From Candidatus Hydrogenedens sp. (lineage in GTDB: Bacteria; Hydrogenedentota; Hydrogenedentia; Hydrogenedentales; JAEUWI01): a DNA stretch of 64,000 nucleotides. Made by a program: the position numbers and the translations under genes. Shown in pieces: positions 31,959-45,700 of the stretch; positions within the stretch are counted from its first letter, which is position 1, and each line of letters starts with the position of its first letter. Location of the stretch: the NCBI GenBank assembly GCA_016125095.1, contig WGMK01000013.1:186001-250000 (forward strand). The letters are read 5' to 3'. The notes under the pieces are model-generated. The model ran no database searches. It saw nothing but the letters and a program-made list of their open reading frames with translations, and was not told the DNA's origin.

Positions 31959-33701
31959 ATGGATAGGCGAGTTCTTATCACATTTGTCGGCGGAGTCGCG
32001 ATGCTGCTTGCATCTGCGGTGCCGGCCTGGGGCGAATGGGAGCGCCAGACGGTGCGCCTGGAACCGGGCTGGAATGCCGTCTACCTGGAAGTGCAGCCCG
32101 ATGCGAACGAGTGCGACGCGGTGTTCGGCGACGCGCCGGTCGAAAGTGTTTGGTTTTGGAACAAACGCTTTGACCCCAAGCAGTTCGTGCGCAACCCGAG
32201 CGAGCTGGTGCCCGAGTTGCCGGACTGGATCACGTGGTTCCCCAGCGAAAGCCCCAAGGCCTTCCTGACCACACTGCACGCGGTGATTGCGGGCGACTGC
32301 TATCTGGTGCAGCTGGGCGGCTCCGAGCCGGTGGATGTGGAGATCGTGGGCCGCGCCTTGGTGCGCAAGTACGATTGGCTCCCCGATGCCCTGAACCTCG
32401 TCGGCTTCCCAGTGAGTGAGGAAGAGCCGCCGACCTTCGCCAGCTTCTTTTCCGGCGACAAGGCGCTTGCCGGACAGCAGATTTACCGCATCACCCGCGA
32501 GGGCCTGGCAGAGGCCATCGAGAATCCGGCCGCGGAGACCCTGAACCGGGGCGAAGCCTACTGGGTGTACTGCAAAGGCGAGAGCAAATTCGCCGCACCG
32601 CTGGCGATATCCTACGACATCAGCGACGGCTTGCAGTTTTCCGAGCAAGTGGACGAGCAGGCGGTGCTTTTCACGAACGACACCGGCGAAGTGAAGAACG
32701 TGACCGTGAAACTGCTGCCCTCGGCCCAGCCCATGAGCAAGAACAGCAAGGCGAATCTGCAGAGCATCGCCGGCCAGGTGAAGCTTTCCTACCAGAACTA
32801 CCTGCTCTGGGAAGACTTTGAAGAGCCCATCACGTTCGCGATGCCGCCGAACTCGACCCAGAAACTGATACTGGGCGTGCGCCGGGCCGATATGGACGGA
32901 GACACCGCGGGCCTCTCGCACTATGCGGGCCTGCTGGAAATCGCCGACGACCAGGGCACGCTGTACCGCGTGCCGGTGAGCGCCGACAAGATCAACAGCG
33001 ACGGCGGCCTCTGGGCGGGCACCGTGACGCTGAACATGGTGAGCGAAGCCGCGAACCCCGAGCATCCCGATGTGCCGACCCCGGCTTCGGGCGAGTTCAA
33101 CTTCCGCCTGATCGTGCATGTGGACGAGAGCGGGGCGGCCAAGCTGCTCCAGCATGTAACCCTGATGCAGGTGCAACCCGCGTACGGCACCGACGGCGAA
33201 GGCAACCAGATCGTTACGACGCCCTCGCGCTATGTGTTGATTACGGACGACAGCCTGTTGCCGCAGTACGAGGGCGTGGCCATGCGCGACGGCGCGGTGG
33301 TGGGCCGGCGGATCACCTCGCCGGTGTTCGCCTTCGACACGCCGCTCGACATGATCGAGCCGCAGACCGATGTGCTGGTGGCGACGGTGTCGATGGACTA
33401 CCTCGACCCGAAGAACCCCTTCGTGCACACCTTCCACCCCGACCACGACAACCTGACCGAGCGCTTTGAAACGGCGCCGCTGCCGGAAGGCTTCGAGTCG
33501 TTCACGTTCACGCGCTCCATCCGGCTCGAGTTTTCCGAGCAGGATCCCGAGGCGCTGAACCTGCCGTCGTGGGGCTACAGCATTATCGGCGGCACCTACC
33601 GCGAAACCATCACGGGCGTGCACCGCACGCCGATTGTGGTGGAAGGCACCTTCAAGCTGACCCGCGTGTCGGATGTGCTCGAACTGAACGACGGTCAATA
33701 A
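31959..33701 (+). CDS. Exported GWN-domain protein, first gene of the Tc-like operon
   Basis: The protein has 580 residues, with AGGAGAG nine bases upstream of the ATG. Signal peptide ~1-25 (ending PAWG). The N-terminal ~220 residues follow the pattern 'LEPGWNAVYLEV ... VWFWN ... GDCYLVQL ... LNLVGFPV ... GEAYWVYCKG', seen in secreted proteins as 'GWNLisVPV ... W.. ... G.gYWvY'. The remaining ~350 residues are beta-rich and unassigned, with motifs such as 'HTFHPDHDNLTERF'. A related GWN segment is inserted in the Rhs protein encoded two genes downstream. That link supports a common assembly. The function is unknown. Confidence 0.75.
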   Translation: MDRRVLITFVGGVAMLLASAVPAWGEWERQTVRLEPGWNAVYLEVQPDANECDAVFGDAPVESVWFWNKRFDPKQFVRNPSELVPELPDWITWFPSESPKAFLTTLHAVIAGDCYLVQLGGSEPVDVEIVGRALVRKYDWLPDALNLVGFPVSEEEPPTFASFFSGDKALAGQQIYRITREGLAEAIENPAAETLNRGEAYWVYCKGESKFAAPLAISYDISDGLQFSEQVDEQAVLFTNDTGEVKNVTVKLLPSAQPMSKNSKANLQSIAGQVKLSYQNYLLWEDFEEPITFAMPPNSTQKLILGVRRADMDGDTAGLSHYAGLLEIADDQGTLYRVPVSADKINSDGGLWAGTVTLNMVSEAANPEHPDVPTPASGEFNFRLIVHVDESGAAKLLQHVTLMQVQPAYGTDGEGNQIVTTPSRYVLITDDSLLPQYEGVAMRDGAVVGRRITSPVFAFDTPLDMIEPQTDVLVATVSMDYLDPKNPFVHTFHPDHDNLTERFETAPLPEGFESFTFTRSIRLEFSEQDPEALNLPSWGYSIIGGTYRETITGVHRTPIVVEGTFKLTRVSDVLELNDGQ

Positions 33702-33726
33702 GGAATCACCGCGGGCGCGGGCCCGC

Positions 33727-33756
33727 GATTCGCCGGCCGTCCTGCGCGGCCGAATC
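33727..33756 (+). other. Intercistronic hairpin before the giant TcA-like gene
   Basis: GATTCG...GGCCG pairs with CGGCCGAATC in the 76-base gap between two operon genes. Without a T-tract it is more likely an mRNA-processing or stability element than a terminator. Confidence 0.45.
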
Positions 33757-33777
33757 AAACGCATAGGGATCGATGCA

Positions 33778-36700
33778 ATGCGAATGAACGAAGCGAAGCG
33801 ATGGGCGGGGCTGCGCCGCCGGGCCGCAGCGTGGATGCTGTCGGGCCTGATGGCCTGCGGACTCGCGGCACACGCGCAAGACACCGAAGATCTGTACTCG
33901 GAAAGCTTCGAGAGCGCCAATCTGCTGGACGATTGGACGCTCACGGGCGATTGGCGTTTCCGGACGAACAGCGCGTGTCTGCCGAATGACCTCGGCTACG
34001 TGACTCCGTCCACGGCGCTGGTGTTCGACTACGGTTCGGAATGCGGCTACCGCAACAACCGCTCCGGCTTCGCCACCATGGACTTCGACGTCTCGATTCC
34101 GATCATCTATCCGGAAGTCCGGCTGGAATGGTGGGATTTCGTGGGCGCGGAAACCGGTCGCGACTTCTACTTCGTGCAGCTTTCCACCGACGGCGGCGCG
34201 ACCTGGCCCTACGAGATCTACCGCGATTCCGTGGATGAGACCTTCTGGGACATCGAGCAGGTCGATCTGACGCCCTTCATCGGCCAGGACGTGCGCTTCC
34301 GCTTCGGCTTCACGTCCGACCGTTCGGTGTCGAACTTCGGCTGGTACATCGACGATCTCCGGGTGGTGGGCGACAAGCTGCCCGACGGTATCAGCGCCGT
34401 GGCCATCTCCGACGCCTCTTCGCAGGAAGGCGACAGCGGAGAAACCCTTATTAACTTCACGATTGACATCCAGCCGGCCAACGACGCCCCCATCGTGCTC
34501 GAGCGCGCGACCTCGAACGGCACGGCCTTCGCCGGTCTGGATTTCGTGGCCCTGGGCGGCCCCGTCGAGATCCCCGCGGGAACCACCCAGACGACGCTGA
34601 CCGTCGCCATCCTGGGCGATACCTTTTTCGAGGGCAACGAGACCTTCGGCGTAACCCTGACGAATCCCTCTTCGAATGCGGTGATTACCCTGGCGGAGGC
34701 CACGGGCACCATCATCGACGACGAGACCCCGATCTGCCTCTATGAGGAGAATTTCGACACCCCGGGATCCAGTTATATCTGGTCGCCCGCGATTCCGCCG
34801 GGCGTGGTGACCGATCCCGGCACGATTAACGACCTGCAGCTGTGGCACGTGCAGCCCGCCGCGACGTCGACCTGCGTGACCGGGGCGGACGGCTACCGCT
34901 CGTCGGGCAATGCGCTGGTCTTCAACAACGACGCCGCGTGTACCTATTACACGCCCGCGGGAGTCGAGGGCTTTGCGCGCACCACGAGCGGCATCCCGAT
35001 TCCGGGCGTCGATCCGGGTACGGGCAATCCGGTGCCCGGTGTCGATGCGCTGACGGCGCAACTGAAGTTCAGCCACTTCCTCGAGCTGGAGTACAACTCC
35101 ATCGGCTCGCAGCCGCCGCGCGCCTTTGTCGAAGTGTCGCGCACGGCCGGCATTACCTGGGACACCGTGGCCGAGTACGGCCCGACGGCGGTATCGCCCG
35201 AAAAGTACACCATCGGCTGGACCGACGAGGAAATCAGCCTGGACGACTACATCGGCGAGACCATCCTGGTGCGCTTCCGATTCTTCCAGGATGCCGATCC
35301 GAACCAGACGGACGCCAAGGGCTGGTACATCGACGACGTGAACGTTTGCTACGCCGCGCGTCCGGCCTCGGTGAGCAAGCTGATCGTGGGCGACATCGCG
35401 GCGAACGAAGGCGACTTCAGTTCCACGCCGCTGCAGTTCCCGGTCACCATCGCGCCGGCAAATGCCTCGCCGATCACCTTCTCGTTCCGCACCGAGCCGA
35501 CCGAGGGAACCGACGCAGCGACGCCCGATGAGGATTACCTGACGACGATAGAGCAGGTCGTCATTCCCGCAGGCACCACATCCACCACGTTGGATGTGCT
35601 CATGGTGGGCGACGACAAACCCGAGCCGGACGAAACCTTCAAGGTCCTGCTCTCCAATGTCAGTCCGAACGTGTTCATCGTGAACGAAGAAGTAACGGGC
35701 ACGATCACCAACGACGACATACCGAGTTCCTTCACGCTCACGCCGACACTCGTGAACGAAACCGCGGGCCTGGTCACGTTCACGGCGGAGATCGTGCCGC
35801 CGCGCAGCGTGCCGATCGCCGTGAACTTCGAGACCATCGACGGTTCCGCCGTGTCCGGCGTGGGCCTCGACTTCGAGGCCAAGAGCGGCACGCTCAATTT
35901 CCCGGCGAACAGCTCGTCGAGAACGTTCACGGTGCTGATCCAGAACGACAACCAGTACGAAGACCCCAACGGGTTGACGCCGGGCAAGCCGAACGAGACC
36001 TTTACCATCCGACTGACGAGCGACTCCCCGTATGCGGAACCGCTTACCGACACGACGATCTCGATCGTCGACGACGAGACCGCTGCGGCGGGCAGCACGC
36101 TGACCATCGACGACGTGTCGATTGCGGAAGGCAGCTGTGCCGGCATTTCGGCCGCAGAACCTTGCGATGTCCTCAATACGGCCTCGTTCACGGTATCGAT
36201 CGATCCGCCCAACGCGGGGCCGATCCAGATGAACTACGAAGTGCGCGGCGTGACGGCCACGGCGGGCACCGACTTCGAGGTGGTTTCCGGCGTTGTCACC
36301 ATTCCCGCGGGCGACACGACTGCGACCATCGACGTGGATATCCTCGCGGATCGCGCCATCGAGGGCAATGAGACCTTCGATGTGGTGCTGAGCAACCCAG
36401 TCGGCCAGGTGAGCGTGCTCGACAACCGAGGACGCGGCACAATATCCGACGACGATTTCGGCGGAACGGCCTTCGGTACTTCCGGCAATACCGCGCGCAG
36501 CCGCAACCTGGACAGCACGACGCTGAGCGACCCGCGCAACCTGAGCGCGAACCTGACGCTCAATGCGGCCGACTTCCGCGACTTCGATTTCAGCGTGCTC
36601 TACGGCGTCGACGACACGACGGTGCACGCGATCGATCTTGTCTCCGGCCTGGTGACGACGGCGGCCGATGGCACCGGCACGCTGACCAGCACGATGACGA

Positions 36701-39700
36701 GCATCGCCTACGACCACACCAACGGCCTCGCCTACGTGGCGACGACCGGCGGCGAGATTTACAACGTTGACCTCGATACCGGCGTGTTCGACTTCGAGAC
36801 CGACCTGGATCTCAATATCGTAGCCATGGCCGTTCACCCGACCTCGGGACGCATCTACGCGGTTGTGATCGGTGGTACCACCAACCTGTACGAGCTGGTT
36901 CCCGGGGCGTGGGGCTTTGCCGACCTCGGTCCGCTGGCCATCACGCCGGGCAACGATGTGCCCAGCGACAACCTTTGGGACGCGGACTTCGACGACGCGA
37001 CCTACGCCCTCTATCTGAACGCCTACGTGGAAGACGGCGGCGGCGACCTTTGGAAGACCTTCCGCGTGTCGCTGACCAACCTCTCCACGCAGACAGAGCT
37101 GGAGAACGTGGTCATCACGCCGCTCGCGATCGCCTCGACCGCGCCGCCGACCAGCGTACTGTGGAGCCAGGACCTGGACTACGCCACGGCCGAGCCGCGC
37201 GGCGGCCGTCTGCTTCCCGCAACGGAAGACGCGACGGCGACCGACATCAAGGTGTCGGGCGTGGGCGACGTGAACAACGATACCTATGAGGACTTTATCC
37301 TCACCGCGCCCGACGACAACGTGGGCGGACTCGCCGATGCCGGCCGCGCGTGGCTCGTGTTCGGCAGCCCTGCGCAGGGTCCGGACTTCGTGTCGACGGT
37401 GCTCGCGGCGCTGTCCAGCGGTGCCGTCGACCTCGACGCCACGCTGCTCGACGGTATCGAGGGCGCCATCATTACCGGTGCGACGGCGGGGATGCGCCTT
37501 GGCGTGAGCGCCACCGGCGTGGGCGATATGAACGGCGACCAGATTGCCGATTTCGCGATTGGGTTCCAAGGCAGCAGCAATGTGGGCGGCGCCTACCTCA
37601 TTTACGGTAGCGCGGAATTCCTGCCGGCCTTCAGCACGGCCGAAATCGAATCCGGCGCCGTGCACGGCGTTCGCATTTTCGGCTTCGACGCGAACGATTA
37701 CGCTGGCATGGCGCTAACCGGCGCGGGCGACATGAACGGCGACGGCTTGGGCGAACTGGCCATCGGCGCGCCGGGGGCGGGTCCGAGCGGCGCGCCTGGA
37801 CCGGGTGCGGTCTACATCATCTTCGGCTCGCGGTTCGGCATCGGCACGAACGGCGTGCTGGGCCTCAATGCCATGGTGTCCCCGCGCGGCATCACCTTCC
37901 GCGGCGAGAACACGGCCGCCGCCGGGCAGTTCGGCTTCTCGGTTTCGGGCGTGGGCGACGTAAACGGCGACGGTCTGGACGACCTCGGCGTGGGTGCGCC
38001 GGGTACGGCGTCGACCGACGCCGGTGCTGCGTACGTAATCTACGGCCACGTGGACTACGGCAACGAATCCGAAGTGCCGAACATCATCAACCTTGATCAG
38101 CTGGACGAGATCTGGCCGGTGCCGGGCACGCCCGCGAAGCGCGCGTTCTCGAAGATTATCCCCGCGCCCGGCGGGCTGGCCGAGGCGCTGAGCCCGGACC
38201 TGGCGGCGATCTCGGGCGATACCGCCTTTGTGCCCGGCCTGCGGCTTACCGGCGAGACCGGTTCGTTCGGCGCGGACATCTCCGGCCTGGGCGATACCAA
38301 CGGCGATGGCGCGGACGACTTCCTCGTATCGGCGCCGGAATACGACGGCAGCGGCGGTGCGGAGCCCCACTTCGGGCGCTTCTACCTCACGCTCGGCGAC
38401 GAGGGCATCGAGTCCGACCTCGACGCGGCCGAGGTCGGCGGCGCGATTAAGGGCATGACGCTCGAGGGCATCGACAACGGCGACTTCGCCGCCGCCACAC
38501 CCGGCATCAGCTATGCGGCCGGCGTGGGCGACATCAATGGCGATGGCCTGTTCGACTTCGCGATCGGCGGGGGCGGCGCCACGCCGGGCGGCCTGTCGGG
38601 CGAGGTCTATCTCGTCTATGGCCGTGCTTCGGTAACGGGGGTCCTTTCGCTGCGCGACCTGGGCTCGCCCGACACGGCGGCAGAACGCGGCCTGTACCTC
38701 TACTCGACCGAGCCCGGCGCGACCTTCGCGCTTGGCAGCAGCATCTCGGCCGGCGGCGACTTCAACAACGACGGTATCGCCGACTGGATCGTGGCGCACG
38801 AATCCGGCGCGTTCGCCATTGAAGGCGCCACGACGCTGGACAGCGCCAAGTACATGAACCGCATGCGCTCCGGCGTAAGCAGCCTGGGCAGCGGCCTGCC
38901 CACCGGCGGCATCGAGCTGGGCGACGATGTCGTCCGCAACGTCGGCGGCACGGGCGACGGCACCAGCTCGAAGCCGGCTTCGGGCGTGCGTATCCAGTTC
39001 ACGGGCGGCGGCGTGGGGGCGACCCTGGTCGAGCCCAGCACGCAGCAGGCGACCATCTACCGCTATGCATCGCCCGACCTGGCGACCGGCAGCTTCGACC
39101 CCGATCTCGATGCCGGCACGACGGACCCGCAGAAGATTGCAGACAACAACAAGTGGGTGCCTGCGGGCGTGCACTGGCTGGTACAGACCGACCGCGATCA
39201 GTTCTCGTCTTCGAAGCTCGAGTTCTCGTACCGTCCGGAAGACATCGAAGGCCTCGACATCGAGCGCATCGGCGTCTTCTATTCGAAGAACACCGGGCCG
39301 CTGACCAAGAACTCGCCCTGGTCGTGGCTGCCCTACGAGCACGACCCGGATCGCCGCGTGTTTATCGTCGATCGCGATCACGGCAATGCGCCGCAGGAAG
39401 AGTTTAACGGCTACTACGCGCTCGTGCAGGCCGACCTCGTGACCGAGCTGGCACGGGTCATTCCCTCCATCGGCGTGACGACGGACAACGTGTACGCCTA
39501 CGGCCCGACGGTGACGCCGACCGGCCGCACCTATTGGCATCAGCGCGACAAGAAGCTGTACGCCACGGGGCCGGGCGAGGTGTTCATCGAATGGCGCAAC
39601 GCCACAGGCGACACGGTGAGCCAGGTGCGCGCGTTCAACGAATGGCCGTCGAACGAGAGCGCGTTCCAGAGCTATGTCGCCGGCACGCCGGGCGTGCCGT

Positions 39701-42700
39701 TGAACGACAGCCCGCTGATCAATTTCCAGTATGCGTCCTTGATGGCGAAAGACACGGAGCTGATTTCGAATCCCGACTTGACGTCGAGGACGATTGGCGA
39801 CGCTGTCACCTCGGACAAGGTGTTCGTTGGTCAATTGACCGGCACCGATCCGAACACGACGGCGCGCGCGCTGCTGATGCTGTCCGACGATGCATCGCCG
39901 GCGCAGGGCAGCCTCTACTTCCAGTTCGTCAAGACGATCCGATGGAATGGCCTGTTGTCGCTGAAGGACGATACGGATGGCGTTCCGGGCATCAGCTGGA
40001 ACATCGGTACGATTATCGATCCGACGACCGACCCGGCGCATTATGGCACCTTCCACGACGAGAGCGCGGGCGCGCCGTATACGCTGTTCCCGAACGCGCC
40101 CATCGCGCCGGATTCCGTGAAGTATCCGGGCTACTACAATCGCGCGCAGCGCACGGGTTCGATTGTGCCGGTGAACAAGAAGTTCGCCAGCAACGACGAC
40201 CTCGTGCTTGCGTTCTACCAGCGCGGCACCAAGCTGCTCGACGCGCGCACGGGCAACCCCGTGCGGAACCCGCAGACGCTGCAGTCGCAGCAATTCTTCA
40301 ATTGGCCGCATGCGAGCACGAAGTACAACCTCGCCTGGCCGACAGACGCGCGCAAGATTGTTATCGCGCGTCAAGACGGTTCGCGCGAGATCGACGTGGC
40401 GACCTTCGGCCAGACGCTGAATGTGTACTACCAGAACGACCCGGCGCTGCCGGGCTTCAACCCGAACGAAGAACACGCGGTCATCGTGCCCTACGGCGCG
40501 GGCGATGCGGTCTTCGCGCTGCGCGACGACTTGAACTCGACCTCGACGTCCGAGCCGTTCGTGCTGATGACCTACAACGACCCGAACGACTTGCTGCTCG
40601 ACGGAACGCCGCGTCCGAAGATGCTGACATTCGAAGTCAAGAAGACGGATAGCTTCTACGTGTTCGGACCGTGGCCGAACAACCTCGACGGCGGCAAGGA
40701 CCCGTATGAAGGCAAGGCGGGCGCGTTTATCAATGCGCCTTACCCGATCAGCTTCTACGGCTACTCTGTGCAGAACGACTACACGTCGGGTCCGGCGTGG
40801 GAAGACAAGAACGCGCGCCACTGGGCGCGTGCGGCCGGCGACATCGTGATGAAGTTCTTCTATCCGGTGCAGGAAGGCTTCTACTTCCCGGCGGCGTACC
40901 GCGCGAAGTTCCCGAGCAAGAACTTCAGCGTGGGCGGCGACGACGTGCCGTGGCTCGATGGCGGCATCCAGAACCTGAACACGACGGCGCCGATCGACGT
41001 GACCTACCGCACCGACTGGCCGGTGGACACGCCGAAGATCAACCTGGGCGAAGTGCTCATCGAGGCGAAGTTCGGCCTGCCGCAGATCAACGGCCAGTGC
41101 AGCGTCGACTTCCTGTATCCGCAGAGCGGCCCGCCGCGGGCGAAGCTGATCGATCCCACCATCGGACGCAAGGCCTTCCTGGCCGAGCTGCCCGTGGGCA
41201 TGGACACGGCGACCGCGGCCGACGGCAGCAAGACGTTCAACGCCCTGCCGCCTTCGCTCAACTTCCGCCTGAGCTACAACGAACTCACGCAGACCCTGCA
41301 GTTCAAGGGTATCCTGGTCGACCCGGTCACCGGGTTCGACTACGTGTTGATCAACGTGATCAATCCGAGCGACGAGGCGCTGATCCGCTCGCTGAGCAGC
41401 GCGACGCCGTGGCAGGATGCCATCGACGACCTCGTGGGCGCTGCGGATCCGAGCGACCGCACCTTCGGCGGCGCGACCGACACCTACGACATCCAGGACA
41501 GCACGGTCGACCCGTACGACGTGCTCGCGCTCACCACCGGCGACGCGCAGGACACCGGCTATGTGACCCTGGCGTTCCAGAACTCCGAGTCCTGCGGCGC
41601 GCTGCCGGTGAGCCTGGCCATCATCGAGGTGGTAGCGAATATCGAGCCCGGCGGCATCGCCGTGGTGAACCCGGCGTGCGTGTTCGAGGAAAAGCTCACG
41701 CTTACGCAGAAGAGCGAATTCGGCGGTCATCCGGAGAACTTCGACTTCGAGTGGCGCTACCTGCCGGACGAAGACGGCACGATTCCGGACAAGCCGGACG
41801 ACAACGACCCGAACGATCCCTGGCTGACGCCGCCGCTGGTAGACGGCGATGGTGTGCCGGTGGCCGCGTCGGGCAATGCCCTGAACGAGATCGTTATCCA
41901 GGGCCCGGGTCTGCTGACGCTGACCGACAACTGGTTCGTCACGCGCTACAAGCGCAGCGACGAAGCGGCACCGTGGGGCAACCGCTGGAGCGACTGGACG
42001 TCGCCGCAGCTGGCCCCAGGCTGGATTAAGCGCGTCGTTGGCGAGATCAATCCGTTCAACCAGCGCGCGAGCGGCGGCGGCATCGCCGGCGCCGAGGCCA
42101 GCTTCGCGTCCTTCGGCGCGGGCGCCCCGAACACGCTCGTGAGCATGATCAGCCAGGCGGGCCCGCGCTACACGGGCGCGCTGCCGCTGAACTGCGACAA
42201 CCTGGATGCCTTCGGCCTGATCCCGATCTACCAGACCGTGCTGAACCGCGGTTCGGACCTGAGCATCAATTCGCTGTCGCCCATCGACAACCCGAACGTG
42301 AACACGGCGCTGCTGCTGGTGGCGAGCCGCATCAGCGACCTGTACATGCTGCTGGGCAACGAGGCCTACGCCGACGCCGAGGATCCGACCATCGCCTTCG
42401 GCACCACGGACGACACTTATGGCGCCCAGGCCACCAGCATCCACGCCTTCATGAACCAGACCAGTTCGCTGCTCGAGGAAGAGTTGGCGCTTCTGCGCGG
42501 CCGCGATGGCCAGTACGCGCCGGGCACCCAGCTCGACCCGATTTACAACCGCCTGATCTGGAACTTCACCACCGACTTCACCGGCGGCGAAGTGGCCTAC
42601 GCCTTGAATTACAACATCAAGGACCAGGTGGTAGGCGGCGACGGCGTCATCAGCGAAGCCGACGCGAAGCGGCTGTATCCGCAGGGCCACGGCGACGCGT

Positions 42701-45700
42701 GGGGCCACTACCTCACCTCGCTCATGACCTACTACAAGCTGCTGAACAACCCGTTCTACACCTGGGCCAACCGCAGCGAAGCAGTGCTCGTGGGCGGCGC
42801 TCCGGTCACGGTCGACTTCATTGACGAGCGGAAGTTCGCCAAGGCGGCCGCGGCGCGCTCGCAGGCCGGCGCGGAAATCGTCGACCTCGCCTATCGCGAT
42901 GCCTACGTCGAGGATCCCGAGTCCATCTGGCAGGGCTACTACGACGAGGATCAGGACCGCGCATGGGGCTTCGCCGACTGGGCGAGCCGCGCGGGCCAGG
43001 CGGCCTACATCGACTGGGTTGTTGGCAATGCCATCATGCGCGCCGAGGATCCGGATCCGGATGCGGCCGGCATCACCAAGATCGACCGCACGACCGTGGG
43101 CGAGCTGCCCGAGATCGCGGCGAACTACGCTGTGATCGAGAAGCAGCAGGACGAGGCCGATCTCGGCCTGAACCCGCTCGGCCTCGGCACCAACGTGATT
43201 CCCTTCGATATCAGCCCGAGCGATATCGACGACGGCTTCACGCACTTCGAGCAGATCTACACGCGTGCTGTCTCTTCCATGGGCAATGCGGAGACCGTAT
43301 TCAACTATGCGAACAACTCGACCCAGCTGCTGCACAAGCAGAACGACAGCATCGAGGACTTCCAGCGCGGCGTGTACGATTCCGAGAAGGACTTCAACGC
43401 GCGGCTGATCGAGATCTTCGGGTATCCCTATCCCGAGGACATCGGCCCGAGCGGCACGTACGCCACCGGGTACGCGGGTCCCGACCTGTACCACTACATG
43501 TACGCCGACGACACCGGCTGGGATCGCGACGAGGTGATACAGCAAGTGTATTTCGGGCCGACGAGTAACGGCGACAGCGGTACGAACGTGCCGTCGATCA
43601 ACCAGAGCCTCCTGAACTTCAACGCGGATTTCGCGGCGGTACAGGGCGGCGGCACCGCGCCGACGCGCCCCCCGGTGGAGATTAACAACGGCAACATCAC
43701 CTTCGAGGTGCAGATCAAGAACTACTTGACGAGCATCATGGCGGGTTCCTCGAACACGACTTCGCCCCCGAACACCGGCGTTCTGCCGGCGGACACGATC
43801 ACGGTGAAGTACAACATGCGCGATACCGGCGGCCGCCTGGGCATTGCCAAGCCCGAAGGCTGGACCGAGCGCCGGGCGCCGGGCGAGATCCAGATTGCCC
43901 GCAGCGCGCTGCTACTCGCGTTGAGCGACTTCATGAAAGCCGTCGATGACTACGGTAGTTTCGCGGGCGACGTACAGGGCAAGGTGGACCTTATCCAGGC
44001 CCGCTACAACCTGAACGCGGCGAAACTGACGCTGTTGAACGATCGCTTCGACGACAAGAAGACGGTGCAGGACGTGCTCTTCGGCATCAAGATCGGCCAG
44101 TTCGCGCTGCGTACCGGTGCGACCATCGCCGAAAAGGTGGCCGACGCGCTGCAGGAAAGCGTGCCGACCGTGACCGGTATCATCGTCGGTTTCTCGAACG
44201 GCGTGATCATCGACGGTCTGTCCGCGGTGCGCGGCGGTCTCAAGGGCGTCGGCCTGGCCATCGTCGAGGGCCTGAAGATCCTCGCCGACGCCGCCGAACT
44301 GGCGACCTTCCGGCTCGAGCAGGAAGAGGCCCGGGCCGACGATGAACTAAACATCGACACCACGGAGCTCGACCAGAGTTTCGAGGTGCTCGATGCGATT
44401 AAGGATCTTGAGTCGCTGCTTCGCAACGAGATACCGTTCCGCCTGGCGCTCCACAACGCCTACGAAGCGGTACAGCAGGCCTCGGGCAACTACCTCAAGG
44501 TGCTGGCCGAGGGTCAGCGCACCATCGAGCGCCTGGACATCTTCCGCAAGCAGACTCAGGCCGACGTGCAGGGCCTGCGCTACCGCGACATGGCCTTCCG
44601 CATCTTCCGCAACGACGCGCTGCAGAAGTACCGGGCCCAGTTCGACATGGCGCAGCAGTCGGTGTATCTCGCGGCCAAGGCCTACGACTACGAGACCACC
44701 TATCTGGCGTCCGACCCGAAGGCGGGCTCGCGCTTCCTCACCGACATCGTCAAGGCCCGCCAGCTGGGCACCCTGCAGGACGGCCTGCCGCAGACGGGGG
44801 TCGGCCTCGCGAATTCCATGGCGGTCATGGGACGGAACTTCGAGGTGTTGAAGTCGCAACTGGGCTTCAACAACCCGCAGGTCGAGTCGAATCGTTTCTC
44901 GCTCCGCTACGAGAAGTTCCGCGTTCTGCCCGGCCAGGAAGGCAACGAGAATTGGCGTAACCTACTCAATGGCGACTACTTCGAGAACGGCGAAATCGGC
45001 CGCGTCGACAACCTGTGGGATCTCACCGAATTCCGGCAGTACTGCGTGCCGCCGGCGGGCTTCGGCGATGTCGAACCCGGTATCGTGATCTCGTTCCCCT
45101 CGGTGATTAAGGAAGGCTACAACTTCTTTAACCAGGAATCGGGCGGCCTCGACAGCTCGTACGACGCGACCCAGTTCGCCACCAAGATCCGGTCGGTGGG
45201 CGTGTGGTTCAGCAACTACGACTTCCTGAACCTGAGCAATACGCCGCGCGTGTACCTGATGCCCGCGGGCAACGACGTGCTGATGTCGCCCACGGGCTTC
45301 CGCGGGCAGCAGCGCGAGTTCACCGTGCTCGACCAGATCATCCCGACGCCGTTCCCGATTGGCGAGAGCGAGCTGGATAATCCGTACTGGGTGCCCTCGG
45401 TGGATACCTTGTCGGGCACATTCCAGCCTATCCGCCGATACGGCCGCTTCCGCGCGTATCACGACAGCGGGGAGTTCTCGCCCGACGAGACGATTCGCGA
45501 CAGCCGCCTCATCGGCCGTTCGGTGTGGAACCGCAAGTGGATGCTGATCATCCCGGCGAGCACGCTGAGCAGCGATCGCGACGAGGCGCTGGAAACCTTC
45601 ATCAACGGCCAGGAACTGGGCGGCACGCGCGACGGCAACGGCGTGTCCGACATCAAGCTGTTCTTCGAAACCTATGCCTACCCGCGCCTGAAATCGGCAC

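Noticed and set aside
33706..43545. Very long reading frames on the minus strand (1,319 and 1,943 codons) opposite the giant TcA-like gene
   Set aside because: They are antisense to a gene with clear domains; composition is the His/Arg/Val-rich style of shadow frames in GC-rich DNA, with no domain, signal peptide or ribosome site.
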